A stretch of DNA of 6,263 nt from Prevotellaceae bacterium UBA3849 (GCA_002392645.1 DGHL01000106.1:1-6263), one strand, 5' to 3'. Positions 1-6,255 are shown, numbered from the stretch's first letter. The notes: a model not told the origin generated them from the sequence alone. A program made the numbers and translations.

Positions 1-35
1 TATAATTTGTAAAATCCGTTGTTCGTTTTATGAGC

Positions 36-57
36 GGTGGGTTCTAAAAAATCCCAC
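36..57 (+). repeat. GTGGG-type palindromic repeat, copy 1
   Basis: This 22-bp unit has the form GGTGGG-N11-CCCAC. It matches the reverse complement of 205-226 at 20 of 22 positions, the two differences being A for T in the AT-rich centre. It is in the same orientation as the copy at 6244-6263. Its ends can pair (GTGGG with CCCAC), but no T-tract follows on either strand, so it is a poor terminator by itself. With copy 2 it flanks the hairpin at 91-204. The 33 bp between this unit and the hairpin arm (58-90) are AT-rich and unpaired. The repeat is seen directly; calling it the end of a mobile or REP-like element is inference. Confidence 0.65.
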
Positions 58-90
58 GAGTTAAATTAGTTAATTACATGAATAACATTA

Positions 91-204
91 TGTCATATTT
101 TTGTTTTCTTTCGGTGCAAACTGTTAACTTCTGCGGTCACATAGCCCGCTATGCTCCCTTATCAGTTGACATTTTGCCCTCGAAACAAATTCAAAAATCT
201 GACA
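91..204. repeat. Long imperfect inverted repeat (hairpin/cruciform)
   Basis: Two outer arms, 91-103 and 192-204, are reverse complements at 12 of 13 positions. Two inner arms, 116-128 and 165-177, match at 11 of 13, and one mismatch would be a G-U wobble in RNA. The stretches between them (104-115 and 178-191) pair only partly. The apex contains a perfect small hairpin, CATAGC-CC-GCTATG, at 140-153. The right outer arm abuts repeat copy 2 at 205. No reading frame here is credible. The structure looks like the body of a small non-coding mobile element (MITE/REPIN-like), or a structured leader if transcription starts to its left. It matches no RNA family that I recognise. Confidence 0.6.
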
Positions 205-226
205 GTGGGAATTATTAGAACCCACC
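205..226 (-). repeat. GTGGG-type palindromic repeat, copy 2 (inverted)
   Basis: This is the inverted partner of copy 1. Read on the minus strand, its first 20 bases are identical to the copy at 6244-6263, and that copy stops only because the window ends. It sits directly against the right arm of the hairpin and ends 19 bp before the pyrD start codon. If the pyrD transcript starts upstream of it, the unit would lie in the 5' leader just ahead of the ribosome-binding region. Confidence 0.65.
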
Positions 227-245
227 TATAAAGAATCAGTTTGTT

Positions 246-1154
246 ATGGCAAAATTGAATGTGAACATCGGCGGTCTGGAACTGAAAAATCCGGTAATGA
301 CTGCGTCGGGTACTTTCGGATATGGAGTAGAGTTTCAAGACTTCGTATCCCTGGAGGATATTGGAGGTATAATAGTAAAAGGTACCACGCTGAACCATCG
401 TGAGGGTAATGACTATCCACGCATGGCAGAGACTGCCAGCGGGATGTTAAACTGCGTAGGTCTGCAAAACAAGGGCGTGGACTATTTCTGCGAACATATA
501 TATCCGGAAATAAAGGATATCAAGACCAATTTCATAGTAAATGTAAGCGGTTCGTCACCAGAAGACTATGGTGAGTGTGCTGCTCGCATAAACGATTTGG
601 AGAATATACCTGCCATAGAGTTGAATATATCGTGTCCTAACGTAAAACATGGCGGTATGGCATTTGGTACATCGGCAGAAGGTGCTGCCAGTGTCGTAAG
701 GGAGGTGCGTAAGCGTTACGGCAAGACCCTTATAGTAAAGCTGTCGCCAAATGTAACGGACATAGCCGAGATAGCACGTGCGGTAGAGGCTGAGGGTGCT
801 GACAGCGTATCACTTATAAATACGTTGATGGGCATGGCTATTGATATAGAGAAACGTAAGTCGCTGCTGTCTATAGGAACAGGTGGACTGTCAGGTCCGG
901 CTGTAAAGCCGGTGGCACTGCGCATGGTGCATCAGGTAAGCAAGGCTGTTAAGATACCAGTAGTAGGTCTTGGAGGTATATGTACGGCAAAGGATGCAAT
1001 AGAATTCTTCATGGCAGGTGCAACGGCGATAGAGATAGGAACGGCAAACTTCCTTGATCCGGCTGTGACGGTAAAGGTACGTGATGGCATAGACCAATGG
1101 CTTGACAGTCATGGTTGCGAAAGCATAAAGGATATAATAGGAGTGATAGAATAA
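246..1154 (+). CDS. pyrD: Dihydroorotate dehydrogenase, class 1B catalytic subunit
   Basis: This cytoplasmic FMN enzyme oxidises dihydroorotate to orotate, the fourth step of de novo pyrimidine synthesis. The 302-residue TIM barrel has the usual length for class 1B. Cys130, in NISCPNV, is at the class 1B catalytic-base position; class 2 enzymes use serine. Other conserved blocks are MTASGTFGYG (18-27), the flavin-side lysine in IIVKGTT (Lys45), VKLSPN (164-169), GTGGLSGPA (211-219), and the FMN phosphate sites GLGGI (241-245) and IGTANF (264-269). The ATG at 246 gives the normal N-terminus, with only seven residues before GGLELKNP. No Shine-Dalgarno is visible, as is normal for Bacteroidota. 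Class 1B enzymes normally pair with the PyrK Fe-S/FAD subunit to pass electrons to NAD. No pyrK is seen in the 245 bp upstream, which hold the palindromic element. The gene ends at a strong terminator. Confidence 0.97.
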   Translation: MAKLNVNIGGLELKNPVMTASGTFGYGVEFQDFVSLEDIGGIIVKGTTLNHREGNDYPRMAETASGMLNCVGLQNKGVDYFCEHIYPEIKDIKTNFIVNVSGSSPEDYGECAARINDLENIPAIELNISCPNVKHGGMAFGTSAEGAASVVREVRKRYGKTLIVKLSPNVTDIAEIARAVEAEGADSVSLINTLMGMAIDIEKRKSLLSIGTGGLSGPAVKPVALRMVHQVSKAVKIPVVGLGGICTAKDAIEFFMAGATAIEIGTANFLDPAVTVKVRDGIDQWLDSHGCESIKDIIGVIE

Positions 1155-1174
1155 AGAAGGTTGCAGAATAAAGA

Positions 1175-1204
1175 AAAGGTGGGTAGTTCAAACTACCCAC
1201 CTTT
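1175..1204. terminator. Bidirectional intrinsic terminator between pyrD and the symporter gene
   Basis: Two perfect 14-nt arms, AAAGGTGGGTAGTT (1175-1188) and its complement (1191-1204), are separated by CA. In practice the innermost pairs would open into a larger loop. The A-run at 1174-1177 and the TTT at 1202-1204, followed by ATTGTTTTATT, supply U-tracts for transcripts from both strands. It sits in the 56-bp gap between two convergent stop codons, where a shared terminator is expected. Its outer GGTGGGT and CCCACC ends match the ends of the repeats at 36, 205 and 6244, but its centre differs. Confidence 0.88.
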
Positions 1205-1210
1205 ATTGTT

Positions 1211-2623
1211 TTATTCCCAGTCTTTATCAAGATTATTGTTCCATAGGTATTTGTCGGTTTCCTTGGCTATGACGTTACTTAGCAATATCAATGCGAAGAG
1301 GTTTGGTATAGCCATCAGTGCGTTGAAAATGTCTGCGAGCGTCCATACCATGTCGAGCTCCATTATGGCACCTATGAATACTACGGCAAGGAAGACATAG
1401 GTGTAAGCCTTTACTATCTTATAGCCTCCCAGGTATTCCACTGCACGTTGTGCGTAGATGCACCATCCGAGTATCGTAGAGAAGGCAAACGTATAGAGAC
1501 CGAATACCAATATGGTAGAACCAATGAATGGTATCTTGCTGAATGCTATCTTTGTAAGTGTTCCTCCGTCCATGTTAGGCATGATTGCTTGTATGTTGGC
1601 GTAGAATACCTTGTCAAGATCTTCTGCTGACAGTATCTGCGCGTCGGTATAGCTGAGTATGCTGCTGACTACTACGATACCGGTTACGGCACATACTACG
1701 ACGGTATCCCAGAAGGTGCCGCTGGAACTGACCAGTGCCTGGCGTACAGGGTTCTTTGTCTTGGCAGAGGCTGCTACGAGAGGCGCAGAACCAAGTCCGG
1801 ACTCGTTGGAGAAAAGACCGCGTGCTATACCGTAGCGTGCAGCTAACATAATGCCGCCTCCGGCAACGCCGCCCACTGCAGACTGAGTGGTAAAGGCCGC
1901 ACTTACGATAAGTTCTACAGAAGGTAATATGTATTCATAGTTAAAGCATAGTATGACGATACAACCCAGTACGTAAAGCATGGCCATGGAAGGTACGAGG
2001 GCGGTGCATACCTTTGCTATGCTCTGTATTCCACCTACCACTACCAGTGCCACCAACAAAGTTATGATGCACGCCGTAATCCATGGACTGATGCCGAACT
2101 CTTCGGTAGTAAGGGTAGAGATGGCATTGGCCTGCACTGTGCTACCTATGCCGAATGCGGCAACAGCGGTAAACAAAGCAAACAGTACACCTGCCCACTT
2201 GGCATTCAGTCCGTACTCCAATGCATACATTGGTCCACCGACCATATATCCTTTTTCAGACATGCGACGATATTTCACGGCAAGAAGACTCTCTCCGTAT
2301 TTGGTAGCCATGCCGAATACGCCGGTAAGCCAGCACCATAGCACTGCACCAGGGCCACCTAATGCCACGGCTGTACCGATGCCGATGATGTTGCCCGTAC
2401 CGATAGTTGCAGCAAGGGCAGTGGAGAGCGCACCGAGCTGACTGACATCGCCATTACCCTCCTTGTCGTCAGTGACGGAAAGCTTTATTGCTGTCAGGAT
2501 ACGACGCTGCGGGAAACGCAGTCGGAAAGAAAGAAACAAGTGAGTACCGATAAGCAATATGATCATAGGATAGCCCCATAGCATATCGCTGAGAAAGGAG
2601 AGTGACTGTCTGAAAAATTCCAT
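1211..2623 (-). CDS. AGCS-family sodium:alanine/glycine symporter
   Basis: This is an inner-membrane secondary transporter of the alanine/glycine:cation symporter family, importing a small neutral amino acid (alanine or glycine in characterised relatives) with Na+. The 470 residues have the normal length and about ten or eleven hydrophobic segments. Family signatures are ATIGTGNIIGIGTAVALGGP (72-91), GMATKYGESLLAVKYR (104-119), GGPMYALEYGL (129-139), the hallmark FSNESGLGSAP (271-281) and NPVRQALVSSSGTFWDT (291-307). The C-terminus ends in a charged tail, as expected for a cytoplasmic end. The ATG at 2623 places MEFF just before the first membrane segment. The gene follows degP on the same strand after a 77-bp gap that contains an intrinsic terminator, so it probably has its own weak promoter or depends on read-through. 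No glycine-riboswitch-like structure is visible upstream. The substrate cannot be settled from sequence. Confidence 0.95.
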   Translation of the reverse strand: MEFFRQSLSFLSDMLWGYPMIILLIGTHLFLSFRLRFPQRRILTAIKLSVTDDKEGNGDVSQLGALSTALAATIGTGNIIGIGTAVALGGPGAVLWCWLTGVFGMATKYGESLLAVKYRRMSEKGYMVGGPMYALEYGLNAKWAGVLFALFTAVAAFGIGSTVQANAISTLTTEEFGISPWITACIITLLVALVVVGGIQSIAKVCTALVPSMAMLYVLGCIVILCFNYEYILPSVELIVSAAFTTQSAVGGVAGGGIMLAARYGIARGLFSNESGLGSAPLVAASAKTKNPVRQALVSSSGTFWDTVVVCAVTGIVVVSSILSYTDAQILSAEDLDKVFYANIQAIMPNMDGGTLTKIAFSKIPFIGSTILVFGLYTFAFSTILGWCIYAQRAVEYLGGYKIVKAYTYVFLAVVFIGAIMELDMVWTLADIFNALMAIPNLFALILLSNVIAKETDKYLWNNNLDKDWE

Positions 2624-2650
2624 AGAGAATTAAGATGGTTTTAAAAACTA

Positions 2651-2682
2651 TAAAAGAGCCAGGCGCACGAAGCACCTGACTC
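2651..2682 (-). terminator. Intrinsic terminator downstream of degP
   Basis: On the minus strand an 11-bp stem, GAGTCAGGTGC with GCGCCTGGCTC (two G-U pairs), closes a TTCGT loop and is followed by TTTTATAGTTTTT. In plus coordinates the stem arms are 2656-2666 and 2672-2682. The stem begins 18 nt after the degP stop codon. It leaves only about 30 nt before the symporter start at 2623. Confidence 0.85.
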
Positions 2683-2700
2683 ATGGGTTATAAAATGATT

Positions 2701-4170
2701 TTACTTGGATTCTTCCAATGGCACGGTGAAGTATTCCTTCTTGCCTGATGGGTACAAGCCTTTTATGTAAAGCACTGGATCCTTGCTCTTGCTTGCACTC
2801 TTGACTGCATCGTTGAGGTCCGAGAGAGCTTTCATAGGTTCCTCGTTGACTGTCTGGATTACAAATCCAACAGGTATGCCACGTTCGCGGAACTTACCGC
2901 TGTTGACCTTTGTGACTTTCAAGCCATATTTGATGTCGAGTTCCTGTTTCTCTTTTTCATTCACCTCGCGCAGTACAGCACCGAGTATGTCGAGATCTGC
3001 ATCCTTCACGACCTTGGTGTTACCCTGCTCGTTCTTCAGAATGACATGAGCGGTCTTCTTTGACTTCTTGTGCAGGTAGGTCAGCGTAACCTTGTCGCCA
3101 GGGCGCTTAGTAGCAAGAATCTCCTGGAGTTCTGCCATCTTCGTTACCTTCTGGCCATCCACGGCGGTAATGACGTCACCTTCTTCAATACCTGCATCAG
3201 CAGCAGCACCGTCTTCTACGACCTTTGCCACATAGATACCCTCATTGGTGCCGAGGTCGATCTCCTTGTTCTGCTCCTTCTGAGAGTCGATGTAGAGTCT
3301 TGCGTCCTGTCCCTGAATGCCAATCAGGCCACGCTGTACGGTGCCGTATTCCTTCAAGTCGGCAACGACCTTGTTCATTATAGTGGTAGGAATGGCGAAA
3401 CCATATCCGATGTTGCTTCCTGTAGGTGAAGTAAGCATGGCGTTGATACCTATGAGGTCGCCGTTGGCATTAACGAGAGCACCACCAGAGTTGCCCTGGT
3501 TAATTGCAGCGTCGGTTTGAATGAAAGCCTCAACACCGTTTGCTCCGAGAGAACGAGCCTTTGCACTGACGATACCTGCGGTAACCGTTGCGCGCAGGTT
3601 GAGTGGATGGCCGATGGCGAGAACCCACTCGCCGACCTTGATGTCGTCGCTTGAAATGACCTTTATGGCAGGTAGTCCGCTTGCGTTGACCTTGATGAGT
3701 GCGAGGTCGGTATTCTTGTCTGTACCAATGATGCGTGCAGAGAACTCTCTGTTGTCGTTAAGAGTGACGATAAGTTCATCGGCGCCCTCTACGACGTGGT
3801 TGTTGGTAACGATGTAACCATCGGAGCTTATTATGACGCCTGATCCGGTAGCCTCCTTCTTAGGAGTCTGCACCTTGCGCTTCTGTCCCTGCTGCTGACG
3901 CTGTCCGAAGAAACCGAATGGGTCGAACATGTCTCCGAATGGGTCGCTCTGAACTTCAACCTCCTTTATCTTAGAGTTTTGCAGGTATTTTATATGAACC
4001 ACACATGGCAGAGCCTTCTCTGCTGCTATAGTGAGGTCAACAGGCTGACCTGCAACAGCGGCAGGAGATGCAGCCATGGCTTTATCTACTGTGCAAAATG
4101 TAAATGATGTGCCGAGCGCAAGTGCTATCACACCTACTGCTGACATGATGTTTTTTGTAATCTTCTTCAT
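2701..4170 (-). CDS. degP: Do/DegP-family periplasmic serine protease (HtrA)
   Basis: This is an exported trypsin-fold protease and chaperone that degrades or holds misfolded envelope proteins. Residues 1-33 form a Sec signal peptide: MKKITKN, a hydrophobic core, then a likely cut after AMA. The protease domain spans about 45-275, with catalytic His125 (TNNHVV), Asp155 (NTDLAL) and Ser228 (QGNSGGAL), all intact. The regulatory LA loop carries a DPFG...DPFGFFG stretch (77-89) and a Gln/Lys-rich segment. PDZ1 covers about 280-378 (GLIGIQGQ, then AGIEEGDVITAVDGQ). PDZ2 (about 395-485) is more divergent but recognisable (GIPVGFVIQTVNEEPM). The 489 residues fit the Do family. Bacteroidota members cannot be safely divided into DegP and DegQ by eye, so the symbol is a family label. 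A promoter lies about 116 bp upstream of the start, and a terminator follows the gene, so it is probably monocistronic. Confidence 0.96.
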   Translation of the reverse strand: MKKITKNIMSAVGVIALALGTSFTFCTVDKAMAASPAAVAGQPVDLTIAAEKALPCVVHIKYLQNSKIKEVEVQSDPFGDMFDPFGFFGQRQQQGQKRKVQTPKKEATGSGVIISSDGYIVTNNHVVEGADELIVTLNDNREFSARIIGTDKNTDLALIKVNASGLPAIKVISSDDIKVGEWVLAIGHPLNLRATVTAGIVSAKARSLGANGVEAFIQTDAAINQGNSGGALVNANGDLIGINAMLTSPTGSNIGYGFAIPTTIMNKVVADLKEYGTVQRGLIGIQGQDARLYIDSQKEQNKEIDLGTNEGIYVAKVVEDGAAADAGIEEGDVITAVDGQKVTKMAELQEILATKRPGDKVTLTYLHKKSKKTAHVILKNEQGNTKVVKDADLDILGAVLREVNEKEKQELDIKYGLKVTKVNSGKFRERGIPVGFVIQTVNEEPMKALSDLNDAVKSASKSKDPVLYIKGLYPSGKKEYFTVPLEESK

Positions 4171-4223
4171 TATCTTACAGTTTAAAATTTAATTTATCAA
4201 ATCTCTATTAACTTCTTTTTATG

Positions 4224-4271
4224 TTAATATACATTGTTGTATTCACATACGGCGAAGTAAAGAGGCTTCAT
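4224..4271 (-). CDS. Candidate 15-codon leader ORF upstream of degP
   Basis: An ATG at 4271, preceded by the A-rich stretch CGAAAACAAA typical of Bacteroidota translation starts, opens a frame encoding MKPLYFAVCEYNNVY with a TAA at 4226-4224. It would begin about 10 nt after the predicted degP transcription start and end 53 nt before the degP ATG. It resembles nothing I recognise. A chance ORF of this length is quite likely, so only the position and start context support it. The rest of the 277-bp gap between degP and the OmpA-like gene is AT-rich, and I see no other gene in it. Confidence 0.2.
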   Translation of the reverse strand: MKPLYFAVCEYNNVY

Positions 4272-4285
4272 TTTGTTTTCGTGTG

Positions 4286-4317
4286 CAAAATTAAGCACAA
4301 AAATTATTAAATACGAA
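4286..4317 (-). promoter_or_regulatory. Bacteroidota-type promoter for degP
   Basis: On the minus strand the -7 box is TAATTTTG (4293 to 4286), followed by CACACG. A -33-like TTCG (4317 to 4314; consensus TTTG) lies 20 nt upstream. Transcription would start near 4280, giving a leader of about 110 nt. The -7 box lies inside a small perfect inverted repeat, TGTGC-N8-GCACA (4282-4299), which could be an operator or chance. Confidence 0.55.
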
Positions 4318-4447
4318 TTTTTGACTCTTGATTTGATATTTTTTAAATTTTAAGGCTCGTATCTTAACTTGTCTTTATTATTTCGTCTAACCGTTTAATA
4401 GTTTTTTACGCATAAGCGGGAAGAATGGGGTGGGAGGGCGAGAAATC

Positions 4448-4828
4448 CTACTTCTTGAAGAATTCCACCTTCTCGTTAAACTCACGCTCCTCAGACTTGG
4501 TGCTGACACCTACACCGACGGCAATGATGTATGTGCCGTCAACGCCGTATTTCTCGATAAGCATGTTGCGGACAGCCTGGGCTCTTTGCTCACAAATGAA
4601 ATCGATCTTGTCTTTAGGCGTCGTGTCGGCTGTAAAGCCACCAATGAAAAACAATTCCTTTGGATGAGACTTGAAATATTGCGCCATCATTTCCATAATG
4701 GCATACTGAGACTCCTGGATGTTTACGGAGTCTGTCTTGAAGTGTATGGTCATGCCCAATGATGTCTGTGCTGAAACGCACAGATTAGCAATGAATGCCA
4801 GGAATAAAGTGCTGAAAAACTTTTTCAT
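4448..4828 (-). CDS. Exported single-domain OmpA-like protein
   Basis: This small secreted protein of 126 residues has a signal peptide at 1-20 (MKKFFSTLFLAFIANLCVSA, with Gln at +1, a common Bacteroidota cut). Cys17 is not in a lipobox, so it is probably not a lipoprotein. Residues about 26-115 resemble an OmpA C-terminal peptidoglycan-binding domain: a first strand (MTIHFKTDSVNI), a helix, IGGFTADTT (62-70) in place of the usual GHTD, then EQRAQAVRNMLIEKYGVDGTYI (80-101), with Asp68 and Arg82 where the two diaminopimelate-binding residues are expected. The usual NxxLS before RA is replaced by DFICE. There is no beta-barrel or tether, so it may sit loose in the periplasm on peptidoglycan. 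It has its own promoter and is divergent from the M16 gene. Its specific function is unknown, and the domain call rests on pattern resemblance. Confidence 0.8.
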   Translation of the reverse strand: MKKFFSTLFLAFIANLCVSAQTSLGMTIHFKTDSVNIQESQYAIMEMMAQYFKSHPKELFFIGGFTADTTPKDKIDFICEQRAQAVRNMLIEKYGVDGTYIIAVGVGVSTKSEEREFNEKVEFFKK

Positions 4829-4866
4829 TAACGTATCTTTTGTTTGTTCTGTTAAAAAAACGTGTG

Positions 4867-4895
4867 CAAAGTTACATAAAATAAATCAAAACAAA
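4867..4895 (-). promoter_or_regulatory. Bacteroidota-type promoter for the OmpA-like gene
   Basis: On the minus strand TAACTTTG (4874 to 4867) is followed by CACACG. A TTTG lies at 4895 to 4892, with a 17-nt spacer that is slightly short of the usual 19-21. The predicted start near 4860 gives a leader of about 30 nt, rich in A (AACAAACAAAAG), ahead of the ATG at 4828. Confidence 0.6.
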
Positions 4896-4945
4896 GGATA
4901 AATGGCATAAAGATAGGACTATAGATTAATTACCAAAGTAAATAT

Positions 4946-4976
4946 TTTGCCATGTCAAAAAAGTTTAGTAACTTTG
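4946..4976 (+). promoter_or_regulatory. Bacteroidota-type promoter for the M16 peptidase
   Basis: TTTG (4946-4949), a 19-nt spacer and TAACTTTG (4969-4976) match the Bacteroidota housekeeping consensus in both boxes and in spacing. The -7 box ends only 7 nt before the ATG at 4984, so the transcript would have almost no leader. It is divergent from the promoter at 4867-4895 in the same 155-bp gap. Confidence 0.7.
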
Positions 4977-4983
4977 CACGACA

Positions 4984-6255
4984 ATGAATTGCTACAATAC
5001 ACATAAACTTGACTGTGGTTTGCGAATTATACAGTTGGAGAGCAACAGTAACGTCGTATATTGCGGCTATGCAATAAAGGCAGGAGCACGCAACGAACGC
5101 TTGACGGGCAAAGATGAAAGGACGGAGGAAGGACTGGCTCACTTCTGCGAACACATGACGTTTAAGGGTACGGAGAAACTGTCGTCGCTAAAGATAATAA
5201 ATTCGCTTGAGAGCGTTGGCGGAGAACTGAATGCATATACTGCGAAGGAGGAAACAGTGTACTATGCAGCAATACTGAACAAGTACTTTGACCGTGCGGT
5301 AGAGGTATTGTCAGACATGGTGTTCAACAGTGTGTATCCGCAGACAGAGATAGACAAAGAGGTAGAGGTGGTATGTGACGAGATAGAGAGCTACAATGAT
5401 TCACCGGCAGAACTTATCTACGATGAATTTGAGAACGAATTGTTCCATTCACAAGACTTAGGACACAACGTGTTGGGCACTCCGGAAACAGTGCGTGGCT
5501 TTACGACTGAAGACTGCAAGAGATTTACGGGTAGGTTGTACAGGCCGGACAATGCCGTATTCTATGTTTTGGGCAGTGTGGATTTCAATAAGTTGGTCAA
5601 GAGGTTGGAGAGGATTTTTGCATCGGCATCGGTAACGTGTAATGCTACAGAAGCGCTGACGTATGCAAAACCTGTGAGAATAGAGAATGGGGTAGGAGGG
5701 AAGACAAAAAGCGTGGATCATGGTACGCATCAGCAACATATAATGACGGGTACGGCTATACAGCAAGACATTGAAAGATGGCGCATACCGCTTTTTCTTG
5801 TAAACAATATGCTTGGCGGACCAAGTATGAATTCGCGTCTTAACATAGCCCTGAGGGAGAAGCGTGGATTGGTTTATAGTGTAGAGAGTGTATTGACAAC
5901 GTACACGGACACGTTGGTATGGACTGTGTATTTCGGATGTGACCACAGTGACAGTGCTCGTTGTCGACGACTCACCATGAGTGAATTAAGAAGGCTTGCA
6001 CGCACACCTCTGTCAAAGTCAAGGCTGGAAGCTGCAAAAAGGCAGATTAAGGGGCAGATAGCACTCATTGCGCAGAATAAGGAGAATTATGCCATAGATA
6101 TGGCAAAGCAATACCTTCATTATAATAAGCTGAAGGATAATCAACGGCTGTTGGATAAGATAGACAGTGTGACATCGGAGGAAATACATTGCATGATGAA
6201 CACGGTGCTGAATACTGACAGACTTTTTACGTTGGTTTTTAAAGGTGGGTTCTAA
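4984..6255 (+). CDS. M16B-family zinc metallopeptidase
   Basis: This is a processing-peptidase-like zinc protease of the pitrilysin/insulysin clan. The 423 residues hold the two homologous halves usual for M16B. The active half has the inverted zinc motif HFCEH (53-57), with His53 and His57 as ligands and Glu56 as catalytic base. The third ligand is Glu133 in CDEIESYNDSP, 76 residues after His57, which is the expected spacing. The second half has LGGPSMNSRLNIALREKRGLVYSVES (277-302), containing the conserved Arg/Tyr pair of the RGLVY motif (Arg294, Tyr298). The start is well fixed: THKLDCGLRIIQLES and CGYAIKAGARNE align with the normal N-terminus, and the next in-frame Met lies within the active site. 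No signal peptide is apparent, so the enzyme is probably cytoplasmic or exported by an unclear route. The natural substrate is unknown. The last codons, encoding GGF, and the stop lie inside a dispersed repeat. Confidence 0.94.
   Translation: MNCYNTHKLDCGLRIIQLESNSNVVYCGYAIKAGARNERLTGKDERTEEGLAHFCEHMTFKGTEKLSSLKIINSLESVGGELNAYTAKEETVYYAAILNKYFDRAVEVLSDMVFNSVYPQTEIDKEVEVVCDEIESYNDSPAELIYDEFENELFHSQDLGHNVLGTPETVRGFTTEDCKRFTGRLYRPDNAVFYVLGSVDFNKLVKRLERIFASASVTCNATEALTYAKPVRIENGVGGKTKSVDHGTHQQHIMTGTAIQQDIERWRIPLFLVNNMLGGPSMNSRLNIALREKRGLVYSVESVLTTYTDTLVWTVYFGCDHSDSARCRRLTMSELRRLARTPLSKSRLEAAKRQIKGQIALIAQNKENYAIDMAKQYLHYNKLKDNQRLLDKIDSVTSEEIHCMMNTVLNTDRLFTLVFKGGF

Noticed and set aside
2..64. Open frame running in from the left edge as the end of an upstream gene
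   Set aside because: It is only about 20 codons, overlaps the repeat, and its residues match no family that I recognise, including PyrK.
96..103. TATTTTTG as a pyrD -7 box
   Set aside because: It fits TAnnTTTG, but there is no TTTG-like box about 19-21 nt upstream, and it lies within an inverted-repeat arm whose sequence is explained by the repeat.
36..226. Invertible promoter (phase-variable switch) flanked by inverted repeats
   Set aside because: The size and inverted ends would fit, but no convincing promoter lies between the repeats, the interior is itself near-palindromic, the end repeat recurs elsewhere, and no recombinase is in view. Reads spanning both orientations would reopen the idea.
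36..226. CRISPR-like array
   Set aside because: There are only two repeats, in opposite orientation, with no regular spacers and no cas genes.
1980..2441. 153-codon plus-strand ORF
   Set aside because: It is antisense to the symporter gene, with a composition explained by the complementary strand of membrane-segment codons and no recognisable domain.
2624..2700. Glycine riboswitch upstream of the amino-acid symporter
   Set aside because: The 77-bp gap is too short and contains only the degP terminator hairpin.
5458..5946. 162-codon minus-strand ORF
   Set aside because: It is antisense to conserved M16 peptidase sequence and its translation shows no family motif.
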